Shown in pieces: positions 30,505-34,247 of a stretch of 34,247 nucleotides of DNA. How positions within the stretch are numbered: position 1 is the first letter of the stretch; each line of letters begins with the position of its first letter. The stretch is from positions 1 through 34,247 of IMG/VR virus record IMGVR_UViG_3300047586_000126; one strand, given 5' to 3'. The DNA comes from a virus. Under the pieces are notes generated by a model. That model worked only from the letters and a program-made list of their open reading frames with translations. It had not been told where the DNA came from and did no database searches. The translations under genes were made by a program, and so were the position numbers.

Positions 30505-32103
30505 CTATTTTTTATCCTTCAGGATCTCCGCCGGGACCTTTCCGACCAGTGCGGCTCCATGCGCAAGAACGAGTTTGACGAGTTCGGACTTCTTGAGGTT
30601 CGATGCGTTCTTTACCTTGAGAATCTTGAAGTTTTTGCCGAAGGCCAGGATCTCGGCTTTGGTCTTCTTCTCCAGGTAATCCTTATCGACCGAGAACTCC
30701 TTGGCCAGGTCGATCCCGAGATACTCCGCAACACGCCGGCGGCCGTCCGTCCCGAATGAGCCCCAGTTGCTTCCGTGGTTGCCTATGTGCTGGCCAGATA
30801 GGATGACCTTCTCGACGACCGTCTTGAAGGCCTTCCGGAGCTCCGTGGCCGGTTTGCCAAGAAGGTTTGCCGGTAGGTCCCTATGACCGATGGTGGAACT
30901 GTTCCCGTGGACCGCGCAGACGAGGAGCAGGACCTTGATCTTCGGGTCGTCCGGATCGATGCCGGCCAGGACCTCCGGGATCCGTTTCGAAAGGAACATA
31001 TCCCGGAAGTATTCGCCGTGCCAGGGCGACCTGGGCGCCTCGGGATCCCGGTCGCCGGTCTCGCGTTCCTTGGAGCTCCTCGGGCTCGTGATGGCGCCAT
31101 AGCAGACCTTCCCGCCGGCACAGGCCTGCCCGGTGTGAATTTTCCCCGACAGGTCGAAGACCGTCACGAAATCCGGGCACTCCCGGCATTTCTTCGCGGC
31201 CGGCTGGCCGTACTCGTAGAACTGATGGACGTCATCATAGCCAACATCCTCATGGAACCGGAAGCCGTTCGTGCCATGCTTTTTCGCGGCGGCCGACGCC
31301 TTCCAGTTCGCCGTGAGCCATTCAGCCTGGTGCTTCTTGAAGCATCCTGGGCTGAGGCAACGGGCCCCGGCCGACTCGATCCCGAAGAGATCCTTCTGGA
31401 CCATAGAGTTCGACGGGCATTTCGCGCAGACATCCTTGGTCCCGAAGAGCGCCCCGGAGAGCGCCGGCGATTTGTCGTCGATTTCCCTGGCGAGTTCCTT
31501 GATCGTCAGGGGCCCTTCCCAATCGTTGTGTATCCGCTCGAGGGCCCAGTCGATCATCTCCTTGAGTTCCTTCTCATCCGTCACGCGAAGGAGCTGATGC
31601 AGGTGCCCGAAGGCAAGATCTCCTTTCTCCCAGGCCTTGAGGACCGCGGTCGGCAACGCCAGGATCCGGATCCGGCTCCGGATGTAGGCCTGCGAGATCC
31701 CGATCTTCTCGGCGAGTATCTGGACGCCCATCTCGCCGCTCCGATCGACCCAGGCCTTGAAACTCTCCGCCTCCTCCCGGTCCGTCAGGTCTTCCCGCTG
31801 TAGGTTCTCGATGAGCATGAAATCGTAGGCCTCATCATCGGTTAGTTCGCGGACGATCGCCGGGATCGTCGAAAGACCCGCGATGCCGGCAGCCTTGAAC
31901 CGTCGCTCGCCGGCGACGACCTCATGGGACGCCTTCTTTCCCTTTACCGGCCTCACGATGATGGGTTCGATGACGCCCTTCTGCCGGATCGACGCGACGA
32001 GCTCATCGAATTTCGGACCGGCAATGCGCTTTCGGAGATTCATCGGGCATGGCGCGATCGCCGCCAGCGCGATTTCCAGGACCGCTCCTGCTCCAGCAGC
32101 CAT
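30505..32103 (-). CDS. ParB-like protein with two Cys clusters
   Basis: A 532-residue protein. ParB/Srx N-terminal domain: LEIALAAIAP...NLRKRI opening, GERRFKAAG (65-73) and LIENLQRED (97-105), the CTP-binding motifs. A ParB-type HTH follows at about 128-148. Residues 226-254 (CAKC, CLSPGC) and 306-334 (CREC, CAGGKVC) give eight cysteines in two likely zinc sites, uncommon in standard ParB. The C-terminal 150 residues are Lys-rich. No ParA gene or parS site is visible. The start at 32103 overlaps the previous gene by 64 bases, lacks an SD, and is kept because the N-terminal strand matches the family. Confidence 0.82.
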   Translation of the reverse strand: MAAGAGAVLEIALAAIAPCPMNLRKRIAGPKFDELVASIRQKGVIEPIIVRPVKGKKASHEVVAGERRFKAAGIAGLSTIPAIVRELTDDEAYDFMLIENLQREDLTDREEAESFKAWVDRSGEMGVQILAEKIGISQAYIRSRIRILALPTAVLKAWEKGDLAFGHLHQLLRVTDEKELKEMIDWALERIHNDWEGPLTIKELAREIDDKSPALSGALFGTKDVCAKCPSNSMVQKDLFGIESAGARCLSPGCFKKHQAEWLTANWKASAAAKKHGTNGFRFHEDVGYDDVHQFYEYGQPAAKKCRECPDFVTVFDLSGKIHTGQACAGGKVCYGAITSPRSSKERETGDRDPEAPRSPWHGEYFRDMFLSKRIPEVLAGIDPDDPKIKVLLLVCAVHGNSSTIGHRDLPANLLGKPATELRKAFKTVVEKVILSGQHIGNHGSNWGSFGTDGRRRVAEYLGIDLAKEFSVDKDYLEKKTKAEILAFGKNFKILKVKNASNLKKSELVKLVLAHGAALVGKVPAEILKDKK

Positions 32104-32228
32104 TTATTAAATTGCGCTCGGTTCTTTTCTGTGCGCCGTTTCTTAACCCGCGTCGCCACATTCCAGCAGAGCGCGGAGATGATGAGTACAGCCGCGGTTA
32201 AGAGCGCGATGATTTGGAAATCTGTCAT
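32040..32228 (-). CDS. Small single-span membrane protein
   Basis: A 62-residue protein starting MTDFQIIALLTAAVLIISAL; the ATG at 32228 overlaps the upstream stop (ATGA) and has GAGG 4 bases before. One membrane helix (about 4-23) and a very basic C-terminus (VKKRRTEKNRAQFNKW and a final RWRRSRHAR). It overlaps the ParB-like gene by 64 bases. No family recognised. Confidence 0.55.
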   Translation of the reverse strand: MTDFQIIALLTAAVLIISALCWNVATRVKKRRTEKNRAQFNKWLLEQERSWKSRWRRSRHAR

Positions 32229-32818
32229 GGTTCCTCGATAATTCTCTTGAACGAGATGACCCAACACCACGGATTTTCCGCCCATCCATAACCGCGCTTG
32301 GCGTTGAGGGAATCCCAGAGGGTTATAAATCGCAGGCGGGGAGATGATTCTATTGGCGTTCCATCGCGGCGAAGATGGCCCTCGAAGGGATCCTTGTCGC
32401 CTTCCGCCTTCGCGTCCTCCTCGCTGATGTCCTGCACTCGCTCGACTCGGACCTCGGTTATCTCAAGCATGATGCGGGAGGCCCAGCGAGGCATGAAGAT
32501 GGAGGACTTCCAATGCAGGTCCGGGATATAGCCCACGCCCTCAGCGGGCCGCCGTGCTTTATAAAGAACTCTCGGCCCCCAAGTGAATATCCGAGGAGCC
32601 CACGTCTCCCGCACCCAAAGCCGGTCTCCGGCCTGGCCGTAGGGGCATTTCCAGAATTCCCGTTCTATGGGATAACTACCTGGACTCGATTGACACCAGA
32701 TGCCCCGAAGGTCCAAGAAGGCTTGCGGCTTGATGACACGCCGCGTCATGGTCTTTTGCCCGTCGAGGATGGCCCGGACCATCGGGCCAGAGAATAAGAT
32801 CGGATGTTCTTTTACCAC
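32225..32818 (-). CDS. ASCH-like phage protein
   Basis: A 197-residue protein. The GTG at 32818 overlaps the upstream stop and is the start most consistent with the conserved opening (VVKEHPILFSGPMVRAIL, then DGQKTMTRRVIKPQ). Later segments (PYGQAGDRLWVRETW, SIFMPRWASRIMLEITEVR, LWDSLNAKRGYGWAENPW) match a protein common in phages and compared to ASCH RNA-binding-like folds; its exact role is unknown. A 57-codon upstream extension is a shadow of the neighbour gene. Confidence 0.72.
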   Translation of the reverse strand: MVKEHPILFSGPMVRAILDGQKTMTRRVIKPQAFLDLRGIWCQSSPGSYPIEREFWKCPYGQAGDRLWVRETWAPRIFTWGPRVLYKARRPAEGVGYIPDLHWKSSIFMPRWASRIMLEITEVRVERVQDISEEDAKAEGDKDPFEGHLRRDGTPIESSPRLRFITLWDSLNAKRGYGWAENPWCWVISFKRIIEEP

Positions 32819-33150
32819 GGCAACCCCGGCTGGCGTTCGTCCGAACTCCGCAGTCTCGGATAAAATGATAGGATGATCTTCACCCGGCGGTCGGCGATGA
32901 TCGGACCACTTTTCTTCGTGAGATATTCCCTGAATTCCTCGACCTCGCGGATTGTCCTGGCCAAGAATAATCCCTTCGCGCAGGCGCAAAGTGGGAGGGA
33001 GGCATAGATGTCCCGGAATCTCCGATCATCCAGTTTCTGTTCATAACCCTGAAGATGGAAGAGCACGCGCTCGCGAGGAATCGCATTCTCGCGACCGCGG
33101 TGCTGGTTCATATACTCCATCAAGCGGGTCCGGAGAAAATCGGCGTTCAT
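32812..33150 (-). CDS. Hypothetical early-region protein
   Basis: A 112-residue protein with an N-terminal helix (FLRTRLMEYMNQHRGREN), a second helix VLFHLQGYEQKLDDRRFRDIYASL, a short strand with CACAKGLFLAR, and a C-terminal helix ending in LSFYPRLRSS. The helix-helix-hairpin order suggests a winged-helix DNA-binding fold, but that is only an impression. The start has AGGAAG about 9 bases upstream; the ATG overlaps the previous stop. Confidence 0.6.
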   Translation of the reverse strand: MNADFLRTRLMEYMNQHRGRENAIPRERVLFHLQGYEQKLDDRRFRDIYASLPLCACAKGLFLARTIREVEEFREYLTKKSGPIIADRRVKIILSFYPRLRSSDERQPGLPW

Positions 33151-33593
33151 AGCCTGGCTTCCTTTATCCCTTCTGGAAGCATTTTGAACTCGCCGCTTTT
33201 GATGTGTTCATAAAATGTCCGCTGGCCATCGAAGATATAGGGCAGGAAAATTTGAACGAACTCGGCCTGTTCCATTTCGATCATGCTCAATTGGACCTCG
33301 ACGAGATCCTGCATGATCTTCCAGGTCGTCCGGCGGGCCTGGGCCTGGAGGCGCTTCTCGGCTGTCGCGGAAAGAAACCTATCGCCCTTGAGGACTTTGA
33401 AAACAGCCTCCGGGTTGGCCGGTAATTGGACGCGCACTACTTTCCCGGTAGGAAGCGCTATTTGAAAAGTCAGCCCGGTTACCTCTCCGTCTTTGTATTC
33501 CTTTGCCACGCGGGAAGCGCCATATTTGACGAGATCCCGCTCAATCCTCATGATCGTTGTATCGACCGGGACCGAACTGGTGTAATTCTTCAT
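33147..33593 (-). CDS. Conserved-type phage hypothetical
   Basis: A 148-residue protein starting MKNYTSSVPVDTTIMRIERDL, with a beta segment (GLTFQIALPTGKVVRVQLP) and long helical C-terminus (TTWKIMQDLVEVQLSMIEMEQ), ending with FYEHIKSGEFKMLPEG. I recall this pattern from many phage genomes without assigned function. ATGA overlap with the preceding short gene. Cytosolic, no membrane helix. Confidence 0.65.
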   Translation of the reverse strand: MKNYTSSVPVDTTIMRIERDLVKYGASRVAKEYKDGEVTGLTFQIALPTGKVVRVQLPANPEAVFKVLKGDRFLSATAEKRLQAQARRTTWKIMQDLVEVQLSMIEMEQAEFVQIFLPYIFDGQRTFYEHIKSGEFKMLPEGIKEARL

Positions 33594-33730
33594 GGCGCCT
33601 CCTGCCCGAGGCCCTCGGCGGCTGCGTCCTGGACGTAAGACGATCGCTCCACGAATGCACAGACGCCAAGGCCCAGCACGATCAGCCCGATCACGGCGAC
33701 CAGGAGAGTCCGCCGCGTCGACGGGTTCAT
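33590..33730 (-). CDS. Tiny membrane protein (46 residues)
   Basis: Starts MNPSTRRTLLVAVIGLIVLG and ends AAEGLGQEAP before TGA at 33590. One membrane helix (about 8-25) with a Cys at residue 24 and an acidic outer tail. It overlaps both neighbours by ATGA, which supports that it is a real gene. Function unknown; it is one of three consecutive membrane miniproteins. Confidence 0.6.
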   Translation of the reverse strand: MNPSTRRTLLVAVIGLIVLGLGVCAFVERSSYVQDAAAEGLGQEAP

Positions 33731-33882
33731 CGTTGGACCTCTGAATAGGCGGCCCGGGCCTTGATTTGCTGATCGATCCGGTTCGAGATCTTATCGATAG
33801 CGTGAAGTGCGATGAGCGCCATGACCGTGATGGTCAAAATGATGAGGATGGCCTCGCCAACCCAGGATCTGGTGATCTTCAT
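33727..33882 (-). CDS. Small membrane protein (51 residues)
   Basis: Starts MKITRSWVGEAILIILTITV with a membrane helix (about 10-27) and a charged C-terminus (IDKISNRIDQQIKARAAYSEVQR). The ATG at 33882 overlaps the previous stop (ATGA) and has SD GAGGAG 6 bases before. The SD and start context (GGAGAAGCCATGAAG) matches that of the next upstream gene, suggesting local duplication. The longer frame upstream is a shadow. Confidence 0.62.
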   Translation of the reverse strand: MKITRSWVGEAILIILTITVMALIALHAIDKISNRIDQQIKARAAYSEVQR

Positions 33883-34067
33883 GGCTTCTCCTCTCGATAC
33901 GTCTTGTCGTGCTCCTGTCGTTCGCGCAGGAACATCCGCTTCCGCATCTGCTCCAGCGCCTCGTCGGCCATCGACGCGGCCCGGAAAATTACCCAGAGAA
34001 TGAAGCACACGCCGACGACCGTGACGATGGCAAAGAGGGGCCAGGTCTCGTTGAGGAAAACCTTCAT
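33879..34067 (-). CDS. Small membrane protein (62 residues)
   Basis: Starts MKVFLNETWPLFAIVTVVGV with one membrane helix (about 10-30) followed by a charged helix (DEALEQMRKRMFLRERQEHDK). SD AAAGGAG lies 6 bases before the ATG. The ATG overlaps the preceding stop (ATGA). Function unknown; a holin-like or membrane-stress role is possible but unsupported. Confidence 0.6.
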   Translation of the reverse strand: MKVFLNETWPLFAIVTVVGVCFILWVIFRAASMADEALEQMRKRMFLRERQEHDKTYREEKP

Positions 34068-34247
34068 GGCTTCTCCTTTGGCTTTGTCGGTTCGATATGG
34101 TCATGCCTGATTTTCGGGTCGTAGCTCTCGCATTTCCCCGGGCCCGGGCAGGGATTTTTATAACCCGGTTCGCACTCGGCGATTTCTTCACGGTCGCACG
34201 GCGCCAGGTTATCGAGAGAGCATCCGCAATCCGTCGAACAGAGGCCG
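34064..34247 (-). CDS. C-terminal part of a Cys-rich protein (partial)
   Basis: The frame is open from the window edge for 60 residues to TGA at 34064. Seven cysteines are spaced as C, C, C, C, C, C, C within about 40 residues (LCSTDCGCSLDNLAPCDREE, then ECEPGYKNPCPGPGKCES), followed by a Lys/Pro tail (IEPTKPKEKP). The stop overlaps the next ATG. The pattern suggests a zinc-binding or disulfide-rich miniprotein; the N-terminus is outside the window. Confidence 0.5.
   Translation of the reverse strand, partial: GLCSTDCGCSLDNLAPCDREEIAECEPGYKNPCPGPGKCESYDPKIRHDHIEPTKPKEKP

Noticed and set aside
30883-31803. Plus-strand ORF opposite the ParB-like gene
   Set aside because: Shadow; the ParB motifs are on the minus strand and this frame has no domain.
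32819-32989. 57-codon upstream extension of the ASCH-like gene
   Set aside because: Overlaps the preceding gene out of frame; the conserved protein opens at the GTG at 32818.
33883-34191. Longer form of the 51-residue membrane protein
   Set aside because: The added residues are a basic shadow of two neighbouring small genes; the ATG at 33882 has its own SD and overlap.
1-34247. tRNA genes, integrase or attachment sites
   Set aside because: I looked for cloverleaf-like arms, recombinase motifs and direct terminal repeats and found none I could support, so lysogeny cannot be judged from this window.

Overview
The window is a piece of a tailed double-stranded DNA bacteriophage (Caudoviricetes, siphovirus-like), free or integrated. 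It carries terminase, portal, protease/scaffold, major capsid, neck, tail tube, frameshifted tail chaperone, tape measure and tail tip genes in the usual order, plus an amidase-based lysis region. Every gene I can support lies on the minus strand, so transcription runs from high to low coordinates. Most junctions are stop/start overlaps (ATGA, TAATG, GTGA) with Shine-Dalgarno (SD) motifs. The sequence is GC-rich. A lipoprotein signal and standard SD sites point to a bacterial host, but nothing identifies it further. No integrase, DNA polymerase, tRNA or CRISPR array was found. Both ends cut through genes.

Layout in order of transcription. (1) 34.2-30.1 kb: early or accessory genes. These are a Cys-rich fragment, three tiny membrane proteins, several phage hypotheticals, an ASCH-like protein, a ParB-like protein with two Cys clusters, and an XRE regulator fused to a zinc ribbon. 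(2) 29.6-28.25 kb: a small protein that may resemble the RAMP fold, flanked by three arrays of a degenerate pentamer (CCNNR on the plus strand), then two hypotheticals and a structured gap. (3) 28.1-25.4 kb: amidase endolysin and six small, mostly membrane-anchored proteins (holin and spanin candidates), placed unusually just before the terminase. (4) 25.4-17.9 kb: TerS, TerL, portal, zinc-ribbon protein, a small head-associated protein, three small ORFs, a protease/scaffold with an internal scaffold start, decoration protein and major capsid protein. (5) 17.9-11.0 kb: an insertion of accessory genes between capsid and neck. It holds a DUF115-like protein, cupin, four glycosyltransferases, a polysaccharide deacetylase, a methyltransferase, a PKD-domain lipoprotein and a secreted anchor-domain-like protein. 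(6) 11.0-0 kb: neck genes, tail terminator, tube protein, tail chaperones with a -1 frameshift site, tape measure with internal repeats, a discoidin-like distal tail protein, a tail-tip protein carrying a carbohydrate-binding-like domain, and the start of one more structural gene.

The structural genes would build one virion. The glycan cassette is cytoplasmic in character (no transporter or flippase) and sits in the late operon, so it could decorate virion proteins or make a sugar-modified product. The lipoprotein pair next to it suggests a change at the host surface. The most unusual signals are the pentamer arrays around the 29.0-29.5 kb gene, the glycan cassette, and a C-terminal motif shared by the scaffold and a second head-module protein.
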